DNA of 64,000 bases from G965279355 sp965279355. Its GTDB lineage: Bacteria > Pseudomonadota > Alphaproteobacteria > CACIAM-22H2. The stretch covers positions 3,906,001-3,970,000 of the forward strand of contig OZ257155.1 of the NCBI GenBank assembly GCA_965279355.1, given 5' to 3'. Made by a program: the position numbers and the translations under genes. The notes beneath the pieces are model-generated. The model made no database searches, had not been told where the DNA came from, and was given only the letters and a program-made list of their open reading frames with translations. Within the stretch, counting starts at the first letter, position 1, and every line of letters starts with the position of its first letter. This document shows, one piece after another, positions 53,271 to 62,402 of this stretch.

Positions 53271-54777
53271 TCAGCACGAAGTCGGCTGGTTCGCGAGGCT
53301 AGCGACCGTTCGACGCTCGCTGATCGCGCGTCTGATCCTGCTGATTGTCATTTTTGCGGCCGTCCCGGTCACCCTCTACGAACAATTCAAAGCCGCCGAT
53401 GCTGAGCGCAAGACGCTGCTGCTCGACGCGATCCGCGAAAAAGGTGTCGTTCTCAGCCGGGCGCTGACGCCGATTCTGGCGGCCGCTGACGCAACGCCGT
53501 CGTTTCGCCTGGGCGAGGAACTCGCGCGTTTTCAGACGGGCGGCGCCAGCCTGAAGCTGCTGTTCCGCCCGGTCGGTGCTCGCGACGGCGGATTTCTGTA
53601 TGTCGCGTCCGCGCCGCCGGTGGCCGCGGACGCGCTGGCGATCGAACGGCAGATGCTTCTCGATGCCGGCATCCTGCGCCGCCTTGAGACCAGTTGTGCC
53701 GGCGATTTGCCGCTGGCGCTGCGGGTCGATCTGCCGGGCGGGATTACCGAGCTTCTCACCTCAATCACGCCAGTTCAGTCGCGCGCCGGTTGCTGGGCGC
53801 TGGTCGTCGCCAGCCATCTGGATGAAATCGGTGACCGCTCGCTGGGCCAGCCTTACTGGCGTTCACCGGAAGTCCAGGTCGCCGCTGCGATCTACCTCGC
53901 TCTGGCCTTCATCGTGATCCTCATCTTTGTCGACGTCCGGCGCAGCATCGAGCGCTTCGTGCGCATGGCGCGCGATATCCGCCAGGGCCGCGATGTCGGG
54001 AAATTCGCCGACCGCACCGATATTCCGGAACTGCTTCCGGTGGCCGCCGAATTCGACCGCATGGTCGGAAGCCTCGCCGAGACGGCCGCCAATCTCCGTC
54101 GCGCCGCCGAAGACACCGCGCACGCGTTCAAGACGCCGATTGGGATCATCCGGCAGGCGCTGGAATCGGTGCGGCGACGGCTGCCCGAGGGCGACGAGCG
54201 CGGCATGCAATCGGCATCGGCCATCGATATCGCTCTCAACCGGCTTGATGCGCTGGTGCACACCGCCCGCGAACTCGATCGCGCGGCTGCCGATCTGCTG
54301 GATCCGCCGCGCGAGCGGGTCGATTTCAGCAACCTGTTGCGCGGGCTGATGCGCGGGTATCGCATGGGGCTGACGGCAACCTCGCCGAAGCTGGTCGACG
54401 AAATCGACCGTAACATCGCGATCATCGGCAGCGAGGACCTGATCGAGACGGTGGCGGAAAACCTGCTCGATAATGCGCTGAGCTTCACGCCGGCCGGCCG
54501 CGAGGTGACGGTCCGGCTGCACCAGTACCGGCGGCGGGTTGTATTCACCGTCGACGATCAGGGGCCGGGCGTCCTGCCGGACCGGCTGCCCAAGCTCTTC
54601 GAGCGTTATTATTCGGATCGCAGCCAAGCCGCGAATATCGAGGCCGGGGGCGAGAATTTCGGCGTCGGCCTGTGGATCGTCCGCCGCAACATCGAGGCGA
54701 TGGGCGGCCGCATCCGTGCGCTCAACCGTCCCGAAGGCGGCCTGCGGATGGAGATCGAGCTTCCGGCGGCAAGCTGA
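53254..54777 (+). CDS. ChvG-like sensor histidine kinase
   Basis: 507 residues. TM1 at about 27-47, periplasmic sensor (50-205), TM2 at about 208-230 (VAAAIYLALAFIVILIFVDV), HAMP, dimerisation domain with DTAHAFKTPIGIIRQAL, and ATPase domain (NLLDNALSFTP, DDQGPGVLPDRLPKLFERYYS, GVGLWIVRRNIEAMGG). Partner of the upstream regulator; signal probably envelope state or pH, by family analogy. Confidence 0.92.
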   Translation: MAELLDQHEVGWFARLATVRRSLIARLILLIVIFAAVPVTLYEQFKAADAERKTLLLDAIREKGVVLSRALTPILAAADATPSFRLGEELARFQTGGASLKLLFRPVGARDGGFLYVASAPPVAADALAIERQMLLDAGILRRLETSCAGDLPLALRVDLPGGITELLTSITPVQSRAGCWALVVASHLDEIGDRSLGQPYWRSPEVQVAAAIYLALAFIVILIFVDVRRSIERFVRMARDIRQGRDVGKFADRTDIPELLPVAAEFDRMVGSLAETAANLRRAAEDTAHAFKTPIGIIRQALESVRRRLPEGDERGMQSASAIDIALNRLDALVHTARELDRAAADLLDPPRERVDFSNLLRGLMRGYRMGLTATSPKLVDEIDRNIAIIGSEDLIETVAENLLDNALSFTPAGREVTVRLHQYRRRVVFTVDDQGPGVLPDRLPKLFERYYSDRSQAANIEAGGENFGVGLWIVRRNIEAMGGRIRALNRPEGGLRMEIELPAAS

Positions 54778-55926
54778 TCAGCGATTGGTGATTTTCATCT
54801 CAATGCGGCGGTTGCGGCGCCAGCCGATCTCGTCGTCGCGCATATCCAGCGGCTGGAATTCGCCGAAGCCCGCCGCGGCCAGTCGCTCGGTCGCAACGCC
54901 CCGGCTGGCGAGATATTTGACGACCGCGATGGCGCGCGCCGTCGAGAGCTCCCAGTTCGACGGGAACACCGCCGTGGCGATCGGACGCCGGTCGGTGTGG
55001 CCGTCGACCTGAAGCACCCAGGGCAGATCCTGCGGCATACGCTGCCCGATCTCGTTGAGCGCGGTGGCGAGACTGCCCAACTGCTCGCGGCCCTGCGGCT
55101 CCAGGTCCGCCGAGCCGGAGGCGAAGAGCACTTCGGACTGAAAGACGAAACGGTCGCCGACGACGCGCAGATCGGAGCGGTCGCCGAGAACCTGGCGCAG
55201 CCGTCCGAAGAATTCCGACCGGAAGCGCGAGAGTTCCTCGACGCGTCCCGCGAGTGCGGCGTTGAGGCGGCGGCCGAGATCGACGATCTGGGTCTGGCTC
55301 TCGCGTGCCTTGGCTTCGCTGGCTTCAAGCGCGGCATTCAACCGTTCGATCTGGCTCTGCAGCGCCGCGATCTGGCGGGTGAGGGCGTCCGCTCTGGCCT
55401 GCGCGTCCTCGGTCAGCTTGCGCTGGTCCTCGCCCTCTTTGGCTTTGACCGTCAGCTGCTCCTGAAGCTGCTGACGGAGTAGGGTCAGCGTTTCGACATT
55501 GCGGCGGAGCGCGTCGAGTTCGCGGAGCTGCGCCTCGACCGTCTCCCGATCGGCGGCGATGGTCTTGAAGGCGTTTTCGAGTTCGGTCTGGAAGCGTTCG
55601 GCCTGCGCCGTCACTGCCGCCAGCTCCTGCTGCAGGCGGTCGCGGATTTCCGTGACGTTGCCAAGTTCGCCGGTGAGGGTCGCGACCTGACGCCGGAGAT
55701 CGGCATTGCTGCGCCGCTCGAGGTTCAGCTGCTCCGCAAGCTCGCCCAGCTGCGAGGAGAGCTTTGTCAGCGCGTCGTCGCGATTCGAGATCACATCCTT
55801 CAGATAGAACTGAAAGAGCGTGAAGATCATCAGCACGAAAACGACGACCAGGATCAGCGTCGCCAGCGCGTCGACGAATCCCGGCCAGATATCGACGGTG
55901 CGCGCGGCGGAGCGGCGGCGTGCCAT
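54778..55926 (-). CDS. MotB-like OmpA-domain protein
   Basis: 382 residues. An N-terminal TM (ALATLILVVVFVLMIFTLF, residues 21-39; a plug-type Asp is at D19 rather than inside the TM) is followed by a long coiled coil (about 45-235) and an OmpA/MotB peptidoglycan-binding domain (SEVLFASGSADLEPQGREQL, VDGHTDRRPI, SNWELSTARAIAVVKYLASRG). Forms a pair with the MotA-like gene 6 bases upstream. No flagellar genes are near, so it is probably a non-flagellar stator-like complex. Confidence 0.88.
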   Translation of the reverse strand: MARRRSAARTVDIWPGFVDALATLILVVVFVLMIFTLFQFYLKDVISNRDDALTKLSSQLGELAEQLNLERRSNADLRRQVATLTGELGNVTEIRDRLQQELAAVTAQAERFQTELENAFKTIAADRETVEAQLRELDALRRNVETLTLLRQQLQEQLTVKAKEGEDQRKLTEDAQARADALTRQIAALQSQIERLNAALEASEAKARESQTQIVDLGRRLNAALAGRVEELSRFRSEFFGRLRQVLGDRSDLRVVGDRFVFQSEVLFASGSADLEPQGREQLGSLATALNEIGQRMPQDLPWVLQVDGHTDRRPIATAVFPSNWELSTARAIAVVKYLASRGVATERLAAAGFGEFQPLDMRDDEIGWRRNRRIEMKITNR

Positions 55927-55932
55927 ACGGCG

Positions 55933-57075
55933 TTACTTCGGCTCTTCCGCCAGCGCCGCGATGGTGCGGGCGAGAAGCCGGATTTCCGTCCGTATCTCCT
56001 GGACGACCTGCGTGCGGCCAGTGGCGCTGTCTTCGACAATGCGGCTCATATGCGTGTCGAGATTGCGGATATGGTTGCGGGTGGCTTCGTCGATGGCCGA
56101 CGTTCCCGCTCCCTTGCCGACGACATCCGCGAGGCGCGTCAGCACCGGCTTCAATTCGACCTGCGCCTCGGCGAAGCGCGCCAGCAGCTGCTGCTGGGTG
56201 CGCATCTGCTCCGTGAATTCCATGAGCCGGTCGTTGAGGTTCGCGAGATTGACCGTGCCGCTGGCCCGGCCTTCCTCGACCCGCACCAGCGTGCGCTGGA
56301 ACGCTTCGAGATTGTCGGCGGTCTGTTCCAGAAGCGCCTGGATATAGGCGGGCACGGCCTGCTCGCCGTCGCCGACCGCATTACCGCCCGACAGCCGGGT
56401 TAGTCCGGAAAGCCATTCTTCGAGATCGTTATAGAAGCGGTTCTGGGCCTGGTTCGCCTGGAGGTCGAGAAAGCCCAGCACCAGCGAACCGGCGAGGCCG
56501 AACAGCGAGGTGCCGAAGGCAGTGCCCATGCCTGACAGCGGTGCTTTCAGGCCCGCCTGCAACTCGTTGAAGAGCGTCGAGACTTCGGTCGATGTGGACA
56601 ATGTGGCGATCACGCCGCTCACCGAGGCAACGGTTTCCAGCAGACCCCAGAACGTGCCGAGCAGGCCAAGAAAGACTTCAAGGCCGATCAGGTAACGCGA
56701 GAGATCGCGCGATTCATCGAGGCGCGAGCCGATCCCGTCCAGCAGCGTGCGCATCGACACCGGCGACAGGGTGATGCGCCCCTCGCGTTTGCCCAGCATC
56801 GTCGCCATCGGCGCCAGCAGGCGCGGCGGCTTGGTGACGGACAGGCCGGGCTGATCGCGGCGAAAGCGCTCGAGCCACGAAACTTCCGGGAACAGCAGGA
56901 TGACCTGGCGGAAATTGTAAGCGATGCCGAGCAGCAGGACCGCAAAGATGACGCCGTTGAGGCCCGGGTTGGCCCAGAAGGCAAAGGCGAGATTGGGCGC
57001 CAGCAGGGCGACGATCGCGGCGACCGTCACCAGCAGGACGATCATCCGGACGAGATATTTATGGGGCCGGGACAT
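55933..57075 (-). CDS. MotA/TolQ/ExbB-like proton channel protein
   Basis: 380 residues. TM1 and TM2 near residues 10-60, and two further TM segments (RYLIGLEVFLGLLGTFWGLLETVASV near 130-155 and GMGTAFGTSLFGLAGSLVLGFLDLQ near 185-210), matching the MotA/ExbB core with conserved GLLGTFWGL and a GTSLFGL repeat. The C-terminal region is long and helical. Paired with the MotB-like gene; may couple proton flow to an envelope process. Confidence 0.87.
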   Translation of the reverse strand: MSRPHKYLVRMIVLLVTVAAIVALLAPNLAFAFWANPGLNGVIFAVLLLGIAYNFRQVILLFPEVSWLERFRRDQPGLSVTKPPRLLAPMATMLGKREGRITLSPVSMRTLLDGIGSRLDESRDLSRYLIGLEVFLGLLGTFWGLLETVASVSGVIATLSTSTEVSTLFNELQAGLKAPLSGMGTAFGTSLFGLAGSLVLGFLDLQANQAQNRFYNDLEEWLSGLTRLSGGNAVGDGEQAVPAYIQALLEQTADNLEAFQRTLVRVEEGRASGTVNLANLNDRLMEFTEQMRTQQQLLARFAEAQVELKPVLTRLADVVGKGAGTSAIDEATRNHIRNLDTHMSRIVEDSATGRTQVVQEIRTEIRLLARTIAALAEEPK

Positions 57076-57137
57076 AAACGGAAACGCCTCCGGTCGCCCG
57101 GTCCATCATTGCTGACGGGTTTGCCGGGACGGTTAAG

Positions 57138-58148
57138 TTAGCGTCGAACGATGACGATATCGACGCGGTCAGACGGGCCTTCAGGCGCGCGGCTGCCGAG
57201 TGCACGCACATCCATGCGGGTGCTGCGGATGCCTTGATCGATCAGATAGCTGCGCACCGCAAGCGCGCGGCTCAGGCTCAGACGCCTTGCCTGACTGCCG
57301 GATTCATCGCCGCCCGTCGCGTAGGCGACGATCTGCAGGCGGATATTGTCATCGCGCTTCATGTCGCTGGCGGCGCGGTCGAGGACGCTATTGGCCGTTG
57401 CCGGAAGTTCGGCGGCGTTCACCGCGAAATCGATGCGGCCGAATGGTCCGTCAACCGACTGCGACGGTGGCGGCAGGGCGGCCATCTGCTGCGTTGCCGG
57501 TGCCGGCGCGGCCATCGGGGCCGGCGCGGGAGCGGGTGCAGCCATCGGAGCCGGTGCCGGCGCCGCCATGGTCGGAGCAGTCATCGGCGCCGGCGGGGCG
57601 CTCGGCATGGGCGGCGGCGCGCTGGCCATCGGGGCCGGAGTGGGAGGTGTGGGTGTCGGGGCTGGCGCCTGCGCCGTAGAGGCCGGGGCGGGCACGGACA
57701 GGGTCGCGACTGTCGGCGGAGCCGGGGGTGGTGTCAGCGGAGTCGGACCGGTCGGCGACAGCGGCGACGCCGTGCGCGAGGGCGGCGGGCTGTCCGAGAA
57801 ACTGGGCGGTGGGGTCGGTGACGAGAAGCTGCCGGCGGGGCTGCTGACTGCGCTGGCGGCGGCGGCCCTAGGCGCAAGGGACGGCCGTGCGGCGGCGCTG
57901 GTGTTTGTGGCCGCCCGCGAGGGCGCACGACGCGCATTTCGCGTCGAAGACGAAGAGCCTAAACGGGGAGCTGCGGCCGGACGAGTGTCGAGCTCGTCGA
58001 TCACGCTCCAGTCGACGTCGACGTTGCTGCGCTGAAGGCGAAGCTGCTGCTGCGCCGCGGCGTCGACGGATACAAGCGCGGTGCAGACGAGGAGACCGAT
58101 GGCCATCGCTCGAACGGTGCGCAAACGGTTGTGAGTCGGTTTAGTCAT
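57138..58148 (-). CDS. Pro/Ala-rich OmpA-family protein
   Basis: 336 residues. Sec signal peptide (ends near AAAQQ, residues 20-33), a long Pro/Ala/Ser repeat region (about 60-220; PAPAPMAAPAPAP-like units) and a C-terminal OmpA-like domain (IDFAVNAAELPATANSVLDRAASDM, SLSRALAVRSYLIDQGI, DRVDIVIVRR). Co-oriented upstream of the MotA/MotB-like pair, so it may bind peptidoglycan in the same system. Confidence 0.85.
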   Translation of the reverse strand: MTKPTHNRLRTVRAMAIGLLVCTALVSVDAAAQQQLRLQRSNVDVDWSVIDELDTRPAAAPRLGSSSSTRNARRAPSRAATNTSAAARPSLAPRAAAASAVSSPAGSFSSPTPPPSFSDSPPPSRTASPLSPTGPTPLTPPPAPPTVATLSVPAPASTAQAPAPTPTPPTPAPMASAPPPMPSAPPAPMTAPTMAAPAPAPMAAPAPAPAPMAAPAPATQQMAALPPPSQSVDGPFGRIDFAVNAAELPATANSVLDRAASDMKRDDNIRLQIVAYATGGDESGSQARRLSLSRALAVRSYLIDQGIRSTRMDVRALGSRAPEGPSDRVDIVIVRR

Positions 58149-58230
58149 TCCTCCTCGCAGCTTAGCCCAGGGGTGCGGATAGGAACAACTGAATTAGGCG
58201 CGGGTAAGGCGCAACTAAGGCAATGAAATC

Positions 58231-59031
58231 TTAAGGCTTTCGCGCGGCATCCTGGAGAAGGGTACCCAGCGGCTTGAACAGTCGGTCGTTTGCGGCGATC
58301 AGATTGCCGCTATTCAGGAAGTCCGAGCCCCCGTCGATCTCGCTGATATAGCCGCCGGCTTCCTTCACGATGATGATGCCAGCCGCCATATCCCAGGGCT
58401 TCAGTCCGATCTCGAAAAACCCGTCATAGCGGCCGGCGGCGACATAGGCGAGGTCGAGCGAGGCGGTGCCCTGGCGGCGGACGCCCGACGTGGCGCCCAT
58501 CACGGCGCCGAGCAGCTTCAGGTAATGCGGATGGTCGCCGCGATCGCGGAACGGAATGCCGGTGCCGATCACCGCATCGTCGAGCCTTGGCCGGGCGGAG
58601 ACGCGCAGCCGCCGCTCGTTCACGAACGCGCCAAAGCCCTTCTCGGCGAAGAACATTTCGTCGCGCATCGGATCATAAATGATGCCGGCGACGATCTCGC
58701 CATCGCGCTCGAGGCCGACGGAGATGGCGAAATGCGGAATGCCGTGCAGGAAGTTCGTGGTGCCGTCCAGCGGATCGATGATCCAGCGATGCCGCCCGTC
58801 GCCTTTGATCTCGCCGCCTTCCTCAAGCAGGAAGCCGAAAGCGGGACGCGCCCGGGATAGTTCGGCGTGCAGGGTGCGTTCGGCCTGATGGTCGGCAGTC
58901 GAAACGAAATCACCGGGCCCCTTGACGGAGACCTGCAGGTTTTCGACTTCGCCGAAATCGTGGACGAGCGCGCGCGCCGCCTTGCGGACGGCGCGTTCCA
59001 GAACGTTGTAGAGGGCAGAGCGTGGGGCCAT
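58231..59031 (-). CDS. suhB: Inositol-1-monophosphatase family protein (SuhB)
   Basis: 266 residues. Mg-dependent phosphatase with LLEEGGEI, the metal-binding WIIDPLDGTTNFLHG and WDMAAGIIIVKEAGG motifs. SuhB also affects ribosome biogenesis and rRNA transcription in E. coli. Last gene of the epm-efp cluster, 35 bases after efp. Confidence 0.94.
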   Translation of the reverse strand: MAPRSALYNVLERAVRKAARALVHDFGEVENLQVSVKGPGDFVSTADHQAERTLHAELSRARPAFGFLLEEGGEIKGDGRHRWIIDPLDGTTNFLHGIPHFAISVGLERDGEIVAGIIYDPMRDEMFFAEKGFGAFVNERRLRVSARPRLDDAVIGTGIPFRDRGDHPHYLKLLGAVMGATSGVRRQGTASLDLAYVAAGRYDGFFEIGLKPWDMAAGIIIVKEAGGYISEIDGGSDFLNSGNLIAANDRLFKPLGTLLQDAARKP

Positions 59032-59066
59032 GGGCCTCCCGACGCGACGAAGTCTAAATCAGCGCG

Positions 59067-59633
59067 TCAGCCCCGGGCGCGCTCGACATAGGTCCGTTCG
59101 CGGATGTTGACGACGATCTTCTCGCCGGTGGCAATGAACGGCGGGACCATCACGCGCGCACCATTGTCGAGCTTAGCGGGCTTGTAGGAGGACGCGGCCG
59201 TCTGGCCTTTGACGACAGCGTCGGCTTCGACGACCGTGCCGACGGAGTTCGTCGGCAGTTCGACGCCGACGACCTGGCCCTCGATGAACTGCATCGAGAC
59301 TTTCATGCCGTCCAGCAGGAAGTCGGCCGGATCGCCGATCAGATCGCGATTGACCGTAGTCTGCTCATAGCTTTCCGGATCCATGAATGTGAACTGGTCG
59401 CCGTCGGAGAACAGGAAGTTCAGGTCCTTTTCCTCGACATGCAGCTGCTCGACGGTCTCGTCGGAGCGGAACTTCATGTTCGATTTGGTGTCGGTCTTGA
59501 CGTCGCGGATTTCGATCTGATTGAACGCGCCGCCTTTGCCGGGACTCACAAGGTTGTGCTTGATGACGCGCCAGATGCGGCCGTCGATTTCGATGACGTT
59601 GCCCGCGCGGATTGCGCTGCCGTTGATCTTCAT
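59067..59633 (-). CDS. efp: Elongation factor P
   Basis: 188 residues. Rescues ribosomes stalled at polyproline. The modification loop SPGKGGA carries Lys33, equivalent to E. coli Lys34, which EpmA beta-lysylates. ATG at 59633 (MKINGSAIRAGNVIEIDG). The frame is open to 59702, but the extra part does not match EF-P. EpmA and EpmB are encoded 3-4 kb upstream on the same strand. Confidence 0.97.
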   Translation of the reverse strand: MKINGSAIRAGNVIEIDGRIWRVIKHNLVSPGKGGAFNQIEIRDVKTDTKSNMKFRSDETVEQLHVEEKDLNFLFSDGDQFTFMDPESYEQTTVNRDLIGDPADFLLDGMKVSMQFIEGQVVGVELPTNSVGTVVEADAVVKGQTAASSYKPAKLDNGARVMVPPFIATGEKIVVNIRERTYVERARG

Positions 59634-59702
59634 TGGACCGGCCCGATAAACAGAAGGTGGATTGAAGGCGCGGAACCTACCAGCCCCGCAGGCCCGTTTC
59701 AA

Positions 59703-60359
59703 TCACCCCAAACGCTGAATTTCCGCGTTAAAAGCCTTTACCGCGGCGGCCGGACCCTGGGGATGGTCCCAAACGCCCGCCGCGACGGCCAGAAAATCGG
59801 CCCCCGCCGTCACCAGGGGGGCGCAATTTTCCACCGTGATCCCCCCGATGGCGACGCTGGGAACAGTTATGATCTCGCCCCACCACTTCAACAGGTCGGG
59901 TTCGGCGCGGGTCTTGGCTTCTTTGGTCGCGGTCGGGAAGAAGGCGCCGAAGGCCACGTAGTCCGCGCCCGCCTCGGCGGCATCCATCGCGAGATCGCGG
60001 GAGTTGTGGCACGTCACGCCGACGATACGGTCATCCCCCAGCAGAGCACGCGCATCGGCATACGGCGTGTCTTCCTGGCCGACATGGACGCCATCGCAGC
60101 CGGTCGCCTTCGCCAGATCCGGCCGGTCGTTGAGGATAAAGGCGACATCGTGCGCCTGCGCCACCGGCAGCAGGACTTCGCACGCACGGCGGATTTCCTT
60201 ATCCGACGTTTCCTTGAGCCGAAGCTGAAAGCAGGCCACGTCGCCGCCACTTAGGGCGGCGGCGAGCGTGTCCTTGAATACAGTCGGATCGAGTTTCGGC
60301 GGAGAGATCAGATAAAGCCGGCAGCGTGTCGCTGCGGGACCAGCTGCCGGTTTTGTCAC
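59703..60359 (-). CDS. thiE: Thiamine phosphate synthase
   Basis: 218 residues. Joins HMP-PP and HET-P to make thiamine phosphate. FQLRLKE, FILNDRPDLA, GVHVGQED, GAFFPTATK and AIGGIT are the expected TIM-barrel motifs. Its ATG overlaps the aldolase stop by 4 bases. No other thi genes are nearby. Confidence 0.93.
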   Translation of the reverse strand: MTKPAAGPAATRCRLYLISPPKLDPTVFKDTLAAALSGGDVACFQLRLKETSDKEIRRACEVLLPVAQAHDVAFILNDRPDLAKATGCDGVHVGQEDTPYADARALLGDDRIVGVTCHNSRDLAMDAAEAGADYVAFGAFFPTATKEAKTRAEPDLLKWWGEIITVPSVAIGGITVENCAPLVTAGADFLAVAAGVWDHPQGPAAAVKAFNAEIQRLG

Positions 60360-61291
60360 GCCTTGCCCTGGTAGATCTGGATGATCTTGTCGAGCAGCGC
60401 CAACGCCTTGTCGCGCGGACGCTGGAAGGTGTTGCGGCCGATGATCGAGCCGTGGCCGCCGCCGTCGCGGATCGCCTTCACCTCGTCATAGATGCCCTGT
60501 TCGTCCTTCGCTTCGCCGCCGGAGAACACGACGATGCGGCGGTGGTTGAAGGATGCCTGCATCACATGCTTGATACGGGCGGCACCGGTCGAGATGTCGA
60601 CCTTTTCCTTTTCATAGACCTTCTTCGCCGCATCCTGCGACAGGAGGTTCGTCGGCGGCTTCACCTTGATGATGTGCGCGCCGAGCATCGCGGCCAGATG
60701 GGCGGCATAGGCGCAGACGTCGAGAGCGGTCTCGGCATTCTTGTCGAGTGTGCCGCCGCGCGGATACGACCACATGACAACAGCGAGGCCCGCATTCTTG
60801 GCTTCCTCAGCCATCTCGCGGATTTCTTCCATCATCTCGTACTGGTCGTCGGCGCCGGGATAGATGGTGAAGCCGATGGCGCAGCAGCCCAGCCGCAGCG
60901 CGTCCTTCACCGAGCCGTGCACGGCCTGGTTCTTGACGGTCGACAGCGAGTTCGCGCTGTTCACTTTCAGGATCAGCGGGATCTGTCCGGCGAACGTGTC
61001 GGCGCCGGCTTCGATCATGCCCAGAACCGATGCATAGGCGTTCAGGCCGGCATCGATGGCGAGCGAGAAGTGATAGTGCGGATCGTAGGCATCCGGGTTG
61101 ACCGCGAAGCTGCGCGCCGGGCCATGCTCGAAACCCTGATCGACCGGCAGGATGACCATCTTGCCGGTACCGGCGAGCTTTCCGTGCATCAGCAGCCTGG
61201 CGATGTTCGCCTTGGTGCCGGGGTTGTCGCTCTCGTACCAGGACAGGATTTCTTTGACCTTGGTGGTCATTGCGGTCGGCGCTTGATTCAC
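60356..61291 (-). CDS. fbaB: Class I fructose-bisphosphate aldolase (DhnA/FbaB type)
   Basis: 311 residues. Schiff-base aldolase of the archaeal/FbaB type: PVDQGFEHGP, IGFTIYPGADDQYEM, the Lys in HIIKVKPPTN and FSGGEAKDEQ. Cleaves fructose 1,6-bisphosphate. Start GTG at 61291 with GGAG 9 bases before it; ATG at 61270 has none. Lies between epmB and thiE. Confidence 0.93.
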   Translation of the reverse strand: MNQAPTAMTTKVKEILSWYESDNPGTKANIARLLMHGKLAGTGKMVILPVDQGFEHGPARSFAVNPDAYDPHYHFSLAIDAGLNAYASVLGMIEAGADTFAGQIPLILKVNSANSLSTVKNQAVHGSVKDALRLGCCAIGFTIYPGADDQYEMMEEIREMAEEAKNAGLAVVMWSYPRGGTLDKNAETALDVCAYAAHLAAMLGAHIIKVKPPTNLLSQDAAKKVYEKEKVDISTGAARIKHVMQASFNHRRIVVFSGGEAKDEQGIYDEVKAIRDGGGHGSIIGRNTFQRPRDKALALLDKIIQIYQGKA

Positions 61292-61333
61292 GGGATCTTT
61301 CTCCGATTCACGATACTTGGGGTTGGGCGCGTT

Positions 61334-62401
61334 CTAGCCGACAGAGCCAGACTTGGCAATCGAGGAGGGGTAGGCGTGGATGTCACCGCGCCAGTCTTCG
61401 ATCGCGCCGTCAGCGCGGAGATAGCTCGGCCCGACAGGAACTTTGCCATGGCCATCCGGAATGTCGAGTACGTACTCAGGTTGACACAAACCTGACACGC
61501 GTCCGCGCAGCTGGCGCATCAATTTCTGCCCATGCGACAGGCTGGTGCGGAAATGCGATGTGCCCGGCGCCAGATCGCCGTGGTGCAGGTAGTAGGGTTT
61601 GATCCGGTGGCGCACGAGCGTGCGGAACAGCGTTTCCAGTGTCGCCGCGTCGTCGTTCACCCCGCGCAGCAGAACCGTCTGTGCCAGCATGGGGATGCCG
61701 GCATCGACGACACGTCGGCAGGCGGCCAGTGCAGCCGGCGTCAACTCGCGGGCATGATTGCTGTGCAGGACGACATAGACCGCCTTGTCGGTCTGCAACG
61801 CATCGATCAGTTCTGCCGTGATGCGTTCTGGGGCGACGGCGGGAATTCGGGTATGGATGCGGATGACGCCGAGATGCGGAATGGCATCGAGGGCGGTGAC
61901 GATCTCTTTCAGCCGGCGCGGCGAGAGGATCAGGGGATCGCCGCCGGTCAGGATCACTTCCCACACGGCCGGACTGGCGCGGATATAATCGAGCGCCGCG
62001 TCGAGTTCCTGCGGTGAAAGCTGTGCCGCGGTTTCGCCGACGGTCTCGCGGCGGAAGCAGAAGCGGCAATAGACGGCACAGGTATGGGTCGGCGTTAGTA
62101 GTACGCGGTCGGGGTAACGATGAACGATGCCCTTCACCGGCGAGAACCGCGTATCGCCGATCGGATCGGCGCGTTCGTCCGGCGTCGTTTCCAGCTCCTT
62201 CGCCGAGGGCAGGAATTGCGCGGCAATCGGATCGTCCGGCGCGGTGCCGATCAGGTCCAGCATCGGCGGCGTCACGGCAACGGCGTAGCGTTCAGCGACA
62301 CGATCGATCTCCGCTGCCTTTTCGGGATTAGCCAGGCCGGCGCGTTGAAAATCTGCGCCGTTGCGCGCGGTGCGACGGGCAGGGGGGATGGAGCCATCCA
62401 T
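61334..62401 (-). CDS. epmB: EF-P beta-lysylation protein EpmB (KamA family)
   Basis: 355 residues. Radical SAM/PLP aminomutase converting lysine to (R)-beta-lysine. The radical SAM motif CAVYCRFC holds Cys108, Cys112 and Cys115. The fold matches lysine 2,3-aminomutases; position beside epmA and efp supports EpmB rather than a catabolic enzyme. The ATG at 62401 has AAGGAG and is 1 base after the epmA stop. Confidence 0.92.
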   Translation of the reverse strand: MDGSIPPARRTARNGADFQRAGLANPEKAAEIDRVAERYAVAVTPPMLDLIGTAPDDPIAAQFLPSAKELETTPDERADPIGDTRFSPVKGIVHRYPDRVLLTPTHTCAVYCRFCFRRETVGETAAQLSPQELDAALDYIRASPAVWEVILTGGDPLILSPRRLKEIVTALDAIPHLGVIRIHTRIPAVAPERITAELIDALQTDKAVYVVLHSNHARELTPAALAACRRVVDAGIPMLAQTVLLRGVNDDAATLETLFRTLVRHRIKPYYLHHGDLAPGTSHFRTSLSHGQKLMRQLRGRVSGLCQPEYVLDIPDGHGKVPVGPSYLRADGAIEDWRGDIHAYPSSIAKSGSVG

Positions 62402-62402
62402 G

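Noticed and set aside
54778..57075. Zorya anti-phage system (ZorA/ZorB-like pair)
   Set aside because: MotA/MotB-like pair only; no ZorC, ZorD helicase or ZorE nuclease is adjacent, and the third gene is an OmpA-like protein. More likely an envelope system.
57138..58148. Transposon or tandem DNA repeats in the Pro/Ala-rich region
   Set aside because: The repetition is a protein linker (Ala-Pro units) within an intact ORF; no terminal repeats or target duplication were seen.
61334..62401. Lysine 2,3-aminomutase in lysine degradation
   Set aside because: Family similarity allows it, but position between epmA and efp and the matching EF-P loop favour EpmB.
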